This document shows positions 44,411 to 58,100 of a stretch of 64,000 nt of DNA, piece by piece. The translations under genes and the position numbers were made by a program. The DNA comes from Fasciola hepatica (taxonomy: Eukaryota; Platyhelminthes; Trematoda; Plagiorchiida; Fasciolidae). The DNA lies in NCBI GenBank assembly GCA_948099385.1, contig CANUEZ040000210.1, positions 2,115,501-2,179,500 of the forward strand, read 5' to 3'. The notes below the pieces were generated by a model. The model was not told the DNA's origin, searched no databases, and saw only the letters and a program-made list of their open reading frames with translations. How positions within the stretch are numbered: the stretch's first letter is position 1; each line of letters starts with the position of its first letter.

Positions 44411-47030
44411 GTAATAGAAAAGCAGGAGGGTAAAAAAACATCACTGACTATGACAATCTACCGTACATAACATCTAATTGTCAAAACCTTTGCCGTGAAA
44501 TCCGTACGTAGTTGAAACGTGAAGCCATAGGTGAATAAGAATACTCAACCTTTCCTCACACAGGAAAGGCAAAGGGGAGCCAGCGAACCCACTTTTCTTA
44601 GAAAACGTAACAAGTCATCTCATCAGCCGTTCTTGAAGATGAGGACAAAAATCGTCCCCCTCAAAATAAGGAAACCCACTTCAAATTTCAAAAATTCTAG
44701 AGGAAGAAAACAGAGTTATACAGTTTTAGCAGCCGGCAAGGTGTAGTCCTAACAAAATTTTGGTCAGGTTATTTGTGATACCAAAGGCTGTCAGCAGCAA
44801 TTTCCGAAAATATTAGTACGATGACATCGGTTAATTGTTTAGGATAAAAAAGTGGACACGAAAGTGACTTAGTTTTGCTCTGCTTCTTTCATATCAACAG
44901 TGATTATCTGTAGGTTACTTAGTCCATTCAGATTTGCATTATTTTCTATTCAAGTATACGATGAAAATCCGCATACAAGGCAACTTTATTCTCCAGAGAT
45001 TGTCAGAAACCAACGAAAATTTATGTCAGATGACCTAAGCCGTGCTCGATGAAAAATAAGCCAACACTCAGTTTCGAACTGCATCCAGCACATGGACAAC
45101 AAAAGCTACGGAGGTTTTTTGCCAGTATCATAATTTTCTCATTGTCTCGTGAACTTATTATTTGGTCAACTCTTTTCTAGTAGATAATGTTGTATAGATT
45201 TACATTAATACACAGAGCCCTCGTGATGCATGATTTCGCACCTTTGGTGATTTTTTACAAACAGGTCAGTCTCTCTCACCTGTTCTCGTGCCCCGCTGGA
45301 ATCTCCTGAAATAATCACGGCATTATATTTTCTTGAAACATCGCTTCATTACGATCTGTATCCTTCAGGCTCAATACAAAGCTAATGGGGCTTGAACCTG
45401 ATGCAAGCTACCCAAGCGACGTTTGTGATAAACTTATGCCCTTGAGGGACATGTAAGAATACATTCACTAAGCAAAACATTAAAATGATGACATATTAAA
45501 CATCAGGTTAGTAGAGGTAGTTGTTTCGGAAGAAATGAAGCCAGCTACGATCAAGAAAGCGGTAAAGGTTAAAATGAGATTGATCACGTTTAACATTAAA
45601 CACAAGCTAATCGGTTTCAATCCGCTAGACTTGCTAATGAAAAGTCCACCCATATTTTTATCACAAAAGGATGAAATAATCGTACGATTCTAGAAAAAAT
45701 CACGAGAAACAATGTCATTGCCGCAATGTGTTGAGGCTTAAAGTCAATTACTGCTGTCATTGTCCTGACCATTACGATCTGCGCACACATAGTGGCTCTT
45801 CACCGGCGTAGTCAGCTCGGAGACCAGGTTTTAACATAAAATGGTATACAACTACTTGATTAGTCAGTCCATTGGTCGTACTTTTCGTGCAAATCACAAT
45901 TATGGCAGCTTCATGGGTAGATAGTTCACAGAAGCGGTCAACTTCACGGGCTCTTGCACAGTGTTTCACTTTGAACGGGAATTCAGTTAGACAATCAGTT
46001 GATCATGAGTCCTTAGAAGGTATGCGAATTTCTTCGGGTAGGTGGTATGGATCACCACTTACATATCAATGGGGTATCAGCGTTGAAGAGCTATACAGTC
46101 TTTGGCTTAACATGGGTGTACCCATTCATTCCGGCTTGAAATGGCTTATATGGTTATTCTGATAAAAATTAAAGGTTTCACAAATGCACGGATAGCAGTA
46201 TAATAAAGTACTTCGAGTGACGAAGGCCGGATTTAAGTGGAACAAATAAGTTATCTGGTGCTGCCAGAGCCCATTAACCCACACACAGCTAAATATCTCA
46301 TAGGGTTTCGCACTTGCCTTTTGTTTAGCAGCATACGCAAATCCAGAACTTGGAAAAAGCTTAAAAATGACTGTTTAACTGAATATTGTTTGAAGTTAAT
46401 TGATTAGATGTGATGGAACTTTGTAATTATGAGCTAAGGACTTGAGCTCAGTAAGGGATCCATGAATTCCCTTCCATAGTAAAGCAAGAAGTGGTAGCCA
46501 GCCATCAACGTTCCTTCTATCTCAATCTGCACAGTGATAAAAAATATGAATGTTTTCGTTCTTTTTCATTGCTAACTTTGACATTTCGACCGAACAGGCA
46601 GGAAAAGTAGTTTTGTGATTCTGGTTCAAATTTTGATTTATACTACTGAAATCTTTGACAGTAGCCAATTATGGAAAGTGAACGAAGTGACGGAAAAATC
46701 CGTCGCCTTATTCTCGTGGGAAGACGATCAAAAACAGCAGCAATAATTATAATTATAATGATCATAACTATTATAAAATAGCCTCCTCGGATTATAACCT
46801 CCCTGAGTGCAATAAACTCCCCACGAGAAACACTTGCAGCCCAGAAAAATTTTCTTATAGAAATCCCTCACTTTGCAATAAACACCTCAGAACCGGACAA
46901 GAAACACTTTCACTGAGACTCAGTCCCTGAACAAAAAACATTTTTGGATCAAATATATTTGAGAACATAATTTTCTAGGCAAAATTGGTTATGCTCTTTT
47001 GTGCAGGTATATTGTATCCGTTTTCGGACT
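44411..47030. other. intergenic, nothing recognised
   Basis: Frames of 71-96 codons (44531-44746 and 45872-46162, plus strand) show no family motif. Two imperfect AATAAAC-containing direct repeats lie at 46.81-46.92 kb. Confidence 0.35.
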
Positions 47031-47034
47031 AGTT

Positions 47035-47175
47035 GCCTACCTGACCTACTGGGGCCTTACGTGGGTCTTCACTCCAAGTCTCAGAGTCTGGTTGCAGGTT
47101 ATCCCTAATAGTACTGCTTGCTTTTGAGGTGATGAGATGTACCTCTTCCGCTGGTCTCTTGCGCAACCATGCTAC
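47035..47175 (+). repeat. SINE 3' body fragment, related to the 44.3 kb copy
   Basis: CTTCACTCCAAGTCTCAGAG followed by TCTGGTTGCAGGTTATC aligns with CTCCACTCCAATTCTCAGGG and TCTGATTGGCGGTTATC at 44.3 kb, in the same order and spacing. No tRNA-like head is visible, so this looks like a head-less or more decayed copy. Confidence 0.5.
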
Positions 47176-48589
47176 AAAATAAGTAGGAACCACTAGGCTA
47201 CCAGGTTTGATGAGTTCTGATCATACTGAGCGGGTCTTACTTGGGTCGATCAACAATAATAATTTGGAATAACAAGTCTGAAAATAGATTGATGTGACCC
47301 CAGGATGATCTCAGACTTCAAAATTAGCAGAATTATTCTTGGGACAAACCAGAAGGAATAACTGTGATAGCACATAGCCAAATCCTATTCGCTGATGACA
47401 CTTAATTTTCTCGAACGAGGATCGTTTCAATCCCTCTGCTAGCATTCCAAAATCCAACTACTCACGCCCCTCTGATTCTCACGAATAAGATCACACGTTC
47501 AGGCGGAATGTACTAGCGTGAACAGTTCAGGCTGAAGTTACTTCTAATACTCTAATTTCGTACCGCGGGCTTACAAAAACTTGGATTAACCCCCGAATTC
47601 TCCATAAGGGCACGAAAATTCTGAACTGCAAATTGCCTGAAAAAGTTAGGAAAGGTGCATGAATTATGAACTTTGGTGCTTGACGATTTTCTAGGAAGCT
47701 TACGGGTACAACAATGAAGGCCAAATACGTGCGCAAAATGGACTTCACCATTGAGAAGTAGGTTAGTGATTAGTTATTTAAAGCTGATCATTTATTTTAC
47801 CAGTTAAATCGTAATGGTAAATAAGGTCTGAGTGACATGCACACAACAATACAGTTCTATCTGATAGAGATAACAAAAGCATTCGAAAAGCCTTGCTGAT
47901 TCTAATTTATATTATTTACCAGTCAGATTCCTTCCAGCTGAGTTTACGTGTACTTTAGCAGAAAGGACTGGAGCCCGGTTCGATGAGCATACAAACACGA
48001 ACAGTAGTCAAAATCTGAGAGTCAGTACGACGTGCTCGTACAATGATTTATCGTGCAGCATGAACATTCAACCCATTATCTGTTTTGTATCCGCTGGTAT
48101 TTACCAGCCGTGTACATATCTACCGAGTGGTAAAGCATATGTGACCGACAACTATGAGTGTTGGACTCTCAAACAGAGTTCGGTGAATACGCACTGATTC
48201 CAACAAAGCCACTTGATTTTCTGCGCTGAGTAAGGCGTTGATACCGTATGATGGATCATTTCAAAAAATCAATGAGGTAATAGCCCTTTTTAGTCATGCA
48301 CTATGAAAACAAAATTGCCGGTTCACCTGCAGCAAAACGATTAATTCTGTAAAATAGAAATGCTGTTCGTTTACCTGGATATCAGCGCAACAACTGTCCC
48401 TCTCCGCCGGGAGCAATCTATGGGATAATAATTCAGCCTACTCAAAATGTTGTTTCTCATGAACCACATGAAATATCACTGGCAGTTTCACCTCGGCTAT
48501 CAGAAAAAGTAAACGAAGTGATTGCTTCTGATAATGTTTTACTTCCGTTCTCGTAAATTTTGGTTCTTTTAAATTATCACCGAAAACTG
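47176..48589. other. intergenic, nothing recognised
   Basis: No supported feature is seen. Confidence 0.4.
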
Positions 48590-48611
48590 GAGAGAGAGAG
48601 AGAGAGAGAGC
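48590..48611. repeat. (GA)n microsatellite
   Basis: This is a GA tract of about 21 bases. Confidence 0.9.
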
Positions 48612-50113
48612 GAGGAAGATTCATCACTCTATCACTATAAGAATTCCGGCCCAAATCCTGACTCATAGCTCGCACATCAGCTGCTTTAAAGATACCAGAA
48701 ACGTTTACTGCAAAGAAATTCCCCTTAATTAAGAATTCACAACCCCATTCACTTTTCATATCATCAGTCAGACATCTCTCACTCGCAAGGTTCCGCTTCC
48801 ATGCAACAGGCAAAGCAAAGGTTTCATGGAGTTTTTCTATAGCACATTATAGCATTCAGCTGTTAGACCAGGGATAGTTGCAAAATATTCCTGACTTCAA
48901 CCATGACCACTGTCTGACTAGTTTACAATTTAAATGAATATTTCTCATAATATAGAGGCCAAAAGTTCTTCATTGTTGTCTTCAACGATAGGGGTTCTGC
49001 CGGGAGCCTCACAGATCGAAACAACGAGCACGAAAATATGTCTACCGACTGTCTTAGGGCTGCTAATCTTGGTGATAGTTAAGAGAAAGAAACAGTGATC
49101 CATCACATTACTTTATTAGTTCTGCCACCCATCACCATGGATACAATCCCTGTGCCTAAATCAGAGCAACTGGAAACCGCTGAGGCGCCAAGAAAAATGC
49201 GACCTGACCCTCACGTACGGTGTTCCCCGGTAGCATATCCACCCCAGGGGGTTGAATTTCTATTCTTGATACTAAAAACGACGGCGAAAGGTAGATCTTG
49301 ACGTCCGAAGAAATATTTGTTGGACTGTGCTCTTCGGATGAAGATGATGGATACCGAGATTTGCTAAACGGAGCTTTAAAAGTGCTTCATTTCACCGCAG
49401 AGAGATTGTGTAAAGCTACCGACGTGATTCTACTGCACTGCTAGTGGTATATCAGTCAATATGAACATACTTATTGTGAATAAACTGGTCTTGTTCGTCA
49501 ATTTTACAGCGTCTTGCATGCAAACCCCGAGTTAATTCTCGATTTAAGTACTATTCGCTTGGCGATGTCATCCATTGGCACAATATTTACCGCTAACCTG
49601 TTTTCTGTTCCATCACGCATATTCACGTTGTTCTTCTGATTTGAGAAACTTGAAAGGACCCGATTCCGTTGTAACAACCAAAGTCCAAAGCGTCTTGCAA
49701 ACAAAGTTGACTTTTATTCCATCTAACGTCATTTTTAGTGTTTTGACACGTTTCATAAAACTCATTTTAAAAAGCAATAAAAAATGCAACTTTTTCGTAA
49801 ATATTGAAACTTCTATGTACCTATGACCGACCAGGTAAGTTCCGTTAGCTTCGTTCTCACTCGTCCGTCGTTCGCAAATTTACCTTATATTGCTTTCGAT
49901 TTCATGTACGGACACGGTCGGTGGATGGACCCCAGAAAATCGTGTCTGAGCATTCGGTACGGTACTTACGTTTCTTTCTGCGACACCTAGATGGGGGCCT
50001 GGTAGGTGACCGCTAGGCCCGTGCGCGCTTAGGTGAACCTCCTTCGGATGCACGAGCGGATTGAGACATTGCAACATGTCACGCGAAGCTTGTCAGGGTA
50101 ATGGTGGTCGACC

Positions 50114-50115
<2 letters not shown>
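48612..50115. other. intergenic, with a GC-richer block at about 49.9-50.1 kb
   Basis: No gene is recognised. The last ~200 bases are GC-richer than their surroundings and carry a 65-codon minus-strand frame (49880-50077) without a known motif. The block ends at a long (TA)n array. Confidence 0.35.

Positions 50116-50206
<91 letters not shown>
50116..50206. repeat. (AT)n microsatellite, 91 bases
   Basis: This is an uninterrupted alternating AT tract. Confidence 0.97.
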
Positions 50207-50209
<3 letters not shown>

Positions 50210-50997
50210 TTCGTAAGTAGTTCTTTGCCAAAGGGCTTTTGTTGTTTGCCCGCTTGATCTAGCGACAGTTCGCTTCCACCAAATGAAAAGTACTTTTGAC
50301 TGTTGTGCTTACAGAATCTCAGCTCCCTTAGCTAAGCTTTTGTCCGACGTCGCTCTAATCTTTAGGCGTGATCGACAAACTTCATGGTTTCACCATACAT
50401 TGTCGTTCATTTATTCTACTGACTTTTACCATCTTTTATGAATTGCTGAAACTTCTGGCGTATTACCTGTTACCGAGGTTATTCTCGGGATCTAGATAGT
50501 GCCTGGAAACCGGGAGTTCTACAGGACAACATCAGAACCACGCTTGTATGATGGAGAAGCAAATGGATAAAAACCAAAGAAGAGAAATAGATTTGACTAA
50601 TTACTCTTATGCGGACCGCTCGCGAGAGGGATTTCCCTACTCGATCAGCAGGTCCTCATCGAAAGCTAAAATATTTGGGTTCGGTTACGTACTCGCATTT
50701 TGAGTGACTCGGTCAGACAAACACGATAATCTGTGGAGAGAAGATGTTTGGTAAATTCTAATGACAGATTTCTTGTTAAAATTTGTTTGCTGGCGCACAG
50801 AATGCAAGTGCGACTTTCAGAATTAATCAACCTCCTTTGATGGTATGTGAAAGTAATTAGAAAACTCTTTTTGAGGAAAGTGACATTTGTTCGGCCTGCG
50901 TCTATAACGCTTAAAAAGAGTGAGGCTTAGGACAGGCCACAAAGATGAGCGTTCCGACTACATGACAAATCATTTTGTAAACGGACAAACATCATAC

Positions 50998-50999
<2 letters not shown>
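50207..50999. other. intergenic, nothing recognised
   Basis: No supported feature is seen. Confidence 0.4.

Positions 51000-51055
<56 letters not shown>
51000..51055. repeat. compound (TA)n(TG)n microsatellite
   Basis: A TA tract of about 42 bases changes to TG repeats at 51043 and ends at 51055. Confidence 0.96.
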
Positions 51056-52070
51056 TTGTATATACCGGGACGAATGGCACTGTTTCCAGCTCAATTACTG
51101 GAATCAGGGCATCTGTTAGACTGAAGGCTGTCTTCTTACCGTCCCCTTTTTCTCATGATAAATAAAAGTGATTTTAACGACAAGAAAACGAATCCTGGAA
51201 AACATGTTCCCCATCATTCCGTGTTTGATTTATTCTGTTTAGGGCGTGTTGTTAGGTGAATACACGGTAATACTTTACCTAATCTTATCATTTTTCCTAG
51301 TTCCTCTGGGTCGTTGGACGAACACACAAAAAAATAACAGTGCACCCACAAAAAATCTGCCTGAAATGTACTAAATTCTTGATTACCTAATACATTTCTG
51401 TGTAAATCCTGGAGGTAACTACACAGAAACTAGTAGTATTAGCGGCAGTGTAATCAATGTTAGGGGTAGTACTAAAAGCCATGACATTATATCCAAGGTA
51501 TAAACTCAGTTTTGGCCAGAAGAAACGCAGACTGGAGTTCGTTTTAGTGGACTATCTGCGAACGCTATCTCAAGTACTTAGACTTCGATCTGGCAGAAAC
51601 TAGGTCTCAATGGCTTAGACGTACGAAATGGTCAGTGTACGGCTACGATCAGCAGAAAAATATCCAACAAAATAGTCATATTTATCGTAATTTCATGGAA
51701 ATTTACTGTTCTCAATGATACAATAGTCATAAAATAAATAGATGTGGCTCACAACCAAGTGAGCAATCGAGAATGGCTGTACAGAGAAATTGGGCAGATT
51801 GAGATTACGTACGTCTAAAACCGTCCACCTGGCATCGAGTCAACGAAACTGTACGCTGCTTCCTCGTGGTCGTGGTACAATCGGCAGTCAAGAAAGATGC
51901 TGACTGACAAGGAGACTTAACTTTAGTCGCTAATTAAGAAACAACTGTGGTTGAGACACATAAGATTACCAGTGAAGAGTACCATTAGTTTTTATATGGA
52001 ATACAACGCAATAAAAATGTCTACTTGAGTGGATGAATCAGATAACACCCCGATGAACCCTTGGTCTTAT
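51056..52070. other. intergenic, nothing recognised
   Basis: No supported feature is seen. Confidence 0.4.
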
Positions 52071-52074
52071 GCAG

Positions 52075-52160
52075 TGGTGTGATGTGGTGCAGCGGCACAG
52101 AGTTGGGTGCCGGGAGTCAAACCTCCTGGAGCGTGGGTTGTTACAGTAGAGTTACGGGTT
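52075..52160 (+). repeat. tRNA-like SINE head, degenerate
   Basis: TGGTGCAGCGG at 52085-52095 matches the box A consensus at every position. It is followed by GGGAGTCAAACCTCC, a degenerate box B within a short hairpin-forming stretch, at about 52112-52126. The downstream body is not recognised. Confidence 0.4.
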
Positions 52161-52684
52161 TAGCAAAGTTTTCTTTCAGTGGAAAGATGCAACTCAAGAA
52201 ATCCAAAGCTGAGAATTAGTGCACCATAAAGCCGTATTGTTGGGAAACTTTAGTCTATGTTAATACAACAGGAACGTGAGAAGTGATTCACAAAGTTTGA
52301 ATATTTTTACGCTACTCACCAGTAGGCTATAGAAGAATAAGAATAATCGCAAACTAAAAACTGTAATTTACACCTTCAGTGCTGACTGTGATGGAACGTG
52401 TTAGTGGCATTCGCGAGCTTAAGCCTAAGTCAAGCTCATCCATGGCCCAATATCGCTATTGCTCGTAAACCGCATGTAAACAGATGTTGTGTAATCTATT
52501 GTGCGTGCAGGCCTTTATGGAGCATGACAATCAGGGGCGAGTTGCTCAGTCGAAAGGTTGGCATGAAATAGTGAAAACATGAGTTCTTTTCGCACAACTT
52601 TCTTCAGTCGTCATGTGGTGTGACGGGTTGTACCACTGAAAACCATGGGCTCATTGTACTACTGTTTGGTCGTAGATAAGAGTC
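52161..52684. other. intergenic, nothing recognised
   Basis: No supported feature lies between the two tRNA-like repeats. Confidence 0.4.
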
Positions 52685-52689
52685 CCATA

Positions 52690-52785
52690 TGATGCACATC
52701 TACCGGGCCCGACTAGGACTCGAACTCTGGATAAGCGATTGTGAATTGAACAGCTCAACCACAAGAACGCTCAGGCCCGCTGGGC
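52690..52785 (-). repeat. tRNA-derived SINE-like repeat, minus strand
   Basis: The complement reads TGGTTGAGCTG (box A, one mismatch) and, about 35 bases on, GAGTTCGAGTCC (box B, complement of about 52716-52727). CGGGCCTGAG at the head and CTAGTCGGGCCCG after box B give a partly pairable acceptor-like stem. The middle stretch GTTCAATTCACAA is shared with the copy in T-box intron 1. Confidence 0.55.
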
Positions 52786-55112
52786 ATGGGTTGTTGAACT
52801 TATACAATGCGTGATATAGGACCCTTCCGACACTGCCTTCGAAAGTTTACGTTACATGATGAATCATATTACGTAAAAATCAAATCTCCTACTATTCACA
52901 CTTAGAACACTGACCACTGACGTGCCGTAATGAGCAGTAGGTTGTACAGGACTGAAAACGCGATCAGCACATATGGAATTGTTTTGACTAGGAATGAACA
53001 TTACAAGGAATTTGAATATCGGCTATATTGTCAGAAAATCTCGGAATATGACGGCTGACGGAAAAAGTTTGGCATAAAACGTTATAATCGGCATATTAAG
53101 AGATAACTTAAAGATGTGCAAGATAAATGGCTGAAGCTGATAGAAATTAAATACTAGGAGAGAACAGCACCCTGGATTATACCAGTGTTATTCGCCAACG
53201 GTTCGGATGTGCTGAGTTCATTCCAAAGATTAATGAGCAATCCATGCCAGTAACCGCGAAGGACAACAACATGTTAGACACTTACTGTTGTCAGTCACAT
53301 GATGTCATGAGGCTATTCGAAGCACCATGAACTTCCACTCGTGATTCATTCCTCTCACGTTCACAATGCACTCGCGTATCGGATGCTTGTCTGTACCACA
53401 TTTGCACTGCTCTACTCCACCAGTCAGATGCACCTGCTTCCTGCAAGGCTAACATTGACTGATAGTACACGTTTGTTTGAGATTCTTATTCATGTGCTGA
53501 CTCTTGCGCTTAGAGCACATTGATTCAGAATAAATCTTCCTCGTACATGGGTGCTTTTGTCCTGCCTACCTAGTAAGGAACACAACACTTACGAAGAAGG
53601 ACTGAGCGGGGAGTAAAATCAGATATTTAACTGTGATCTAGGAAATCGTCGAGTAGAGTTTTCTGGGTCCTTCACTGATTTGCCAACTTAATGAAGAAGA
53701 GAAGAAACGAATTAAAGTATAGAGTGCTCAGAAAATCTGCACATACTCTGATAAAATTGAAGTTCTTGGTGGGCTTCATTGACTCTTGTTAGTGTCAACA
53801 AATTCGGAGGTTCTGAGAAAACAGATGAATTTCGCTGGCCTAATTCCACTTATAGTTGCACATATGCCCTGAAATTTTGTACGATTATGAAGCGGATCAT
53901 TAGTATCAATCAAATTAGCACTTAACCTAATGGCTCTACGCTGGGTAACAATAGTGAACGAAGACAACCTAATAACACATTCCCATGTGCCGTCGATTTC
54001 TGCGAATGAAAAGCAAGAGAGATGCAGAGCCATAGATTCGGCAGCTCAAGTTACGATATGCAGAATAATGTTGTTATAAATCCCCTACTAGGAGAAGATT
54101 CTAAGTAATCAGAAAATTTCAAATACCCCCAGGGAAGCTAGGGTACCCAAGGTCGAAAGTTATTTGAGCCAACGTGTTTAGTACTAATGATAAGGACGTC
54201 ACTATCCAGTAGTTCGTGATATTTTGCTGGGTAAAATTGGACTGAGGAAATTATGTTGATACTGAAGATAAAGTGAGCGCACATTTCTCAACACCTCCGG
54301 TGGCAAAACAACACAGCCACTGGTATTCCTACGTGTAATTATGTTAACATGTTTCTAGACTTCCAAGAAATCAAACGAATATGGGGTTTTGTATTTACCG
54401 ACAGTAGAGTCAGTAGTTGTGGTGCTATTTCAGTTTATTAAACCAAAGTAAACAGCTCCACAAAGATACCACTACATATCAACGGAGAACGAAGCACCGA
54501 CACTGCCAGGTAAAAGCGCTGTTTCAATTGTCCTTTCGTAGTATAACCTATTGTGTAACCCTTGACACTAGACACGATTTGTTCCCTCTGAAGTTTATCC
54601 AAGACCTTCTCTCGCCAATAGATGTTACTCCTTGAGTAAACAATGCATACACATTTCCCCTTGTCTCCCTTAATCCCATCAGCTCTATAGCTTTCTCATT
54701 TTAATTCGTAAAGTCAGCTCTCGTGGAACATAATTCGTCAACAGACTGAATTTATTCTCTTTTCTTTTTTAGTCACAGAAATGCTTTCGCACACAAGGTC
54801 AATCAGTATGATCACTTTTGCGGCTGTTATCGATCTGTCCGTAGTCTTTCATCTTTCAATAATGCATTGGACTTAGGGGTCACTTTTTGCATTAGGAGGT
54901 GAACAGTCAGTCGATTAGGCCATTGAAAGCACTTGCCTTCACAAAATTCAAAGCAAACAATGGGCATAACCTCCCCAGCAGGCTTTCTCCGTGATGATTA
55001 CCGTTGCTTATGTAGTACATGACGAAGCAGAAAGTCTTCGTGGGCAGGTGACGACTGACCGCTGCCAAGCCACCCAGATATTTACGTTTGGAGAGTTGTG
55101 CGATTAGTGACT
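52786..55112. other. intergenic, nothing recognised
   Basis: Short chance frames only. The 69-codon minus-strand frame at 54907-55116 abuts the minisatellite and has no known motif. Confidence 0.4.
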
Positions 55113-55175
55113 GCACTTAAAACTACGCCGGATTCACTTGAAGCTACAGCGGTTTCACCTGGATTTAAAATGATT
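55113..55175. repeat. minisatellite, about three ~21-bp units
   Basis: The units GCACTTAAAACTACGCC, GGATTCACTTGAAGCTACAGC and GGTTTCACCTGGATTTAAAA align to the unit found at 39.73-39.81 kb. The closest match is TTCACTTGAAGYTAYAGNGG. Confidence 0.6.
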
Positions 55176-58100
55176 TAGTTTTAGATCGAAGCACAGGTTT
55201 CCCGTTATTGTAAATTTTTAACGTGTTACGATGACTGCGTCGGCTTCTTTTGCGAACATAGGATGAATGCACATGTCGGTCAGCGGCAGCACAGACATCA
55301 TGGTTAGGGGGACGTAATTAAGATCAGCCTTCCCCCATGAGTGTGAATCTTAATTAGTATGGGAAAAAGGTGGACGCGCAGTTGAAGGAGCTGTGCCAAT
55401 TATACATCAGAAGCAGCAGTGTACCTAACTGGTAGTAACGGAGCTTGAGAATCGCGGTTGTGCCGACTTACAACACCGTGGTTAACTAAATCCAATAAGA
55501 TGGAGAGCAAAGAAGCAAGGCACCGTTAATCGAGGGACAAGCGTCGGTCTTATTACTGAGCGTGTAAAGGAAAAATACGGTATGTGGAAATGTATTGAAT
55601 ACCTTCGCATATAAGGCCACATATAGTGGGTTTCGAAACACTACCGTTCGCACCTATTTATGTCAATATATATGTGGTAAATATTAGCTTTGACATCCAT
55701 GCACAAATCTGCGTCAACAGTGAAATGATTGCGATGCGTGACCGGTCGATCAGGAATGAAACAATTGGTCCACAGCTCGCTATCACTTTTGATCGTCCAC
55801 CGCACAAGAATACTAATTGAAATAACTAGCTAGCTCTTCGGTACCTATTCAGAGGCTTGTAGCTACAGATAAGCAGTCAACAAAACTGTATGCTCATCAT
55901 AACCCCCTCATATAATGTCATTCAAAAATAAGGGAAAAGCCAAACCTTGTGAATTACTTTGTGGTTGACATGAAATGCATGTTTTCCGTCCTCCAATAAA
56001 AACCGCCATAAGTAATTAGAGATGTCAGAAGATAATGTCATCCTCAGCTAGATATGATCTAATCATGCGATCAGTACGAACGAACCTCTCTGATACTTCA
56101 GTCGCTCTCGCCACAACTATCACTTTCTCACGTTGACCAGAAAAGGTACTTCTGAAAAACGGCGAATCATCCACACTTTTCTCAACCTTCGGTAACGAAG
56201 TTCATTGGGCGGTAGAGACAAAAATCGGTTGCCGTTGTAGTGCTTTTAAGAAGAAGAAGCTGGGAATACAAATTCTAGTTACGCTATTTCATTCCGCTAA
56301 AGTAAGGGGATCAGTATGTCTTCTTCTAACCGTCACCTCCAAACCAGAAATGGGAGATTTTCCAAAACCTCCCAAATTTAGCGAGTCATAAACCTCACAT
56401 GCACTTTCCTCCGCACGTTCACCATGTACCGTGTGTCATTCTTCCAAAGACCCTGCCAACATTAGCGATTCAGTCGGGGCCTTCAATAATAGATCATTAC
56501 AGGCCTTCGCGTGGCCTTGTTGGTCAATTTGGCAGCTTGGAACACCCGCGCTGAATCGCAATTTTTGTTTTATTTCCTCGGCGGCATGCCGACCTGTTTG
56601 TAGCTTACTTTCGCTTATTCACTTTGGTCTGCTGGATGAGAGACTTCACGGAATCTGATTCACATGGAACAGCCATTAGAGGTTTACGGACTGCAGTTTT
56701 TCATCGATTGCTGCTTTTCAGCAGCAACGTAACCTGCTAATCAAAACAATTACCACTATGATGAAGTGTGGGAAAGAACTACAAATAACTGTATCAGTTC
56801 GATGACCAGTTTGTGTGAATACAAAGTCCCACTCGTCCTGACGAGTAATCATATCATCCTGCCCATAATCACTAATTAAGTGAGTCTGGTGGATCCCACC
56901 GTGGAAGCCGGATACGATGTAAATGGCCTGGTGCATTGGTCCGGTTTTAAATACCTTTCTTATGCGTGTTATGGACTAACAACTTAACGCTATCAAGGTT
57001 GAAGCAGTATTTGGTAAATTGCATGTGATTAACTAATAAAGTCGATATCACTAGACTACGAGTTAAACAATTTTATTCTATTTTGTCTAATAATTGTTAT
57101 ACTGTGATGGAACTAAAATAGCGGTATAATTGATGATAGTCAACTTTGTTGTATTAATTTCATTCTGGTTGTCAACTTGGTGCGATAATCACGTTAATAG
57201 ATTACGGCGGACCGCGCAATAACCACAAATAATATGGGCACCGCCATCAACGCTGAGTTCAACTTTGGATATAACTCTCCTGACCTAATTATTCAGGAAG
57301 TCTCCGTTTGCTACAGCTAGGTATCAGTTCAAGTCACTTTGGACAACGTTGCACACAATGAACTCTATCTGACCTCATTTACCAAAACTAAAAATGTGAT
57401 CAAATTTGGTAGAATCAAACTTAGTGGACCGCGTAGTCACCGAGAACTGTGACTGATGATATCAATACGTATTTTTGTAATTTCGACCAATTCGCTAAAA
57501 GTACAGGCTACATAAATATATGGAACGTCTTGTATTAATGTCACAGATTATGAGTTAATAACATTGCCAAAAAAACTGACGTTCATCTTAACATAGCTTT
57601 TCCTTGACTCACGCCAAAATGGTCACTTTTTTATTGTGACAGGAACTCAAGCATATTGTTCTCCACTCGTGCTCAAGTAACTTTTAGATATACTCGTTAG
57701 AAATTTTAAAAAAGTAATAATAAAACCAACTGCTATCCAACGACTGTTTCGGTTAGTACGGTGGAGTGCCATGTGCGCGAAAATCATAGTCAAAACCATT
57801 TCAAACTACTTCCAAAGCTAGAGTATTTTACCTACTTTCACTTCTGTATCGCGTCTATGAACCGGATACTGATGTCATTCAGAGGCCAGCATCAAGGCTT
57901 CGGCTACCTGGGCCGTTATTTATGTTGATCTGCTGGCAGCAGCTTGGTCGCATTGTACAAGATATATGACGTCACCGACCCATCGAATAGACGTCCGTTC
58001 CCCAGAGTGACATGAGGCAGATCTGAAGCCTGTACTCAGGAAGTCAGGTGATCGCGATGACCCACCACCAGGCAGAGAGACATATGACCAATTGACGTGA

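Noticed and set aside
44531..44746. Basic 71-codon frame as an additional 3' T-box exon
   Set aside because: No donor exists in exon 4 that would join it in phase before the stop, and the sequence has no T-box C-terminal similarity.
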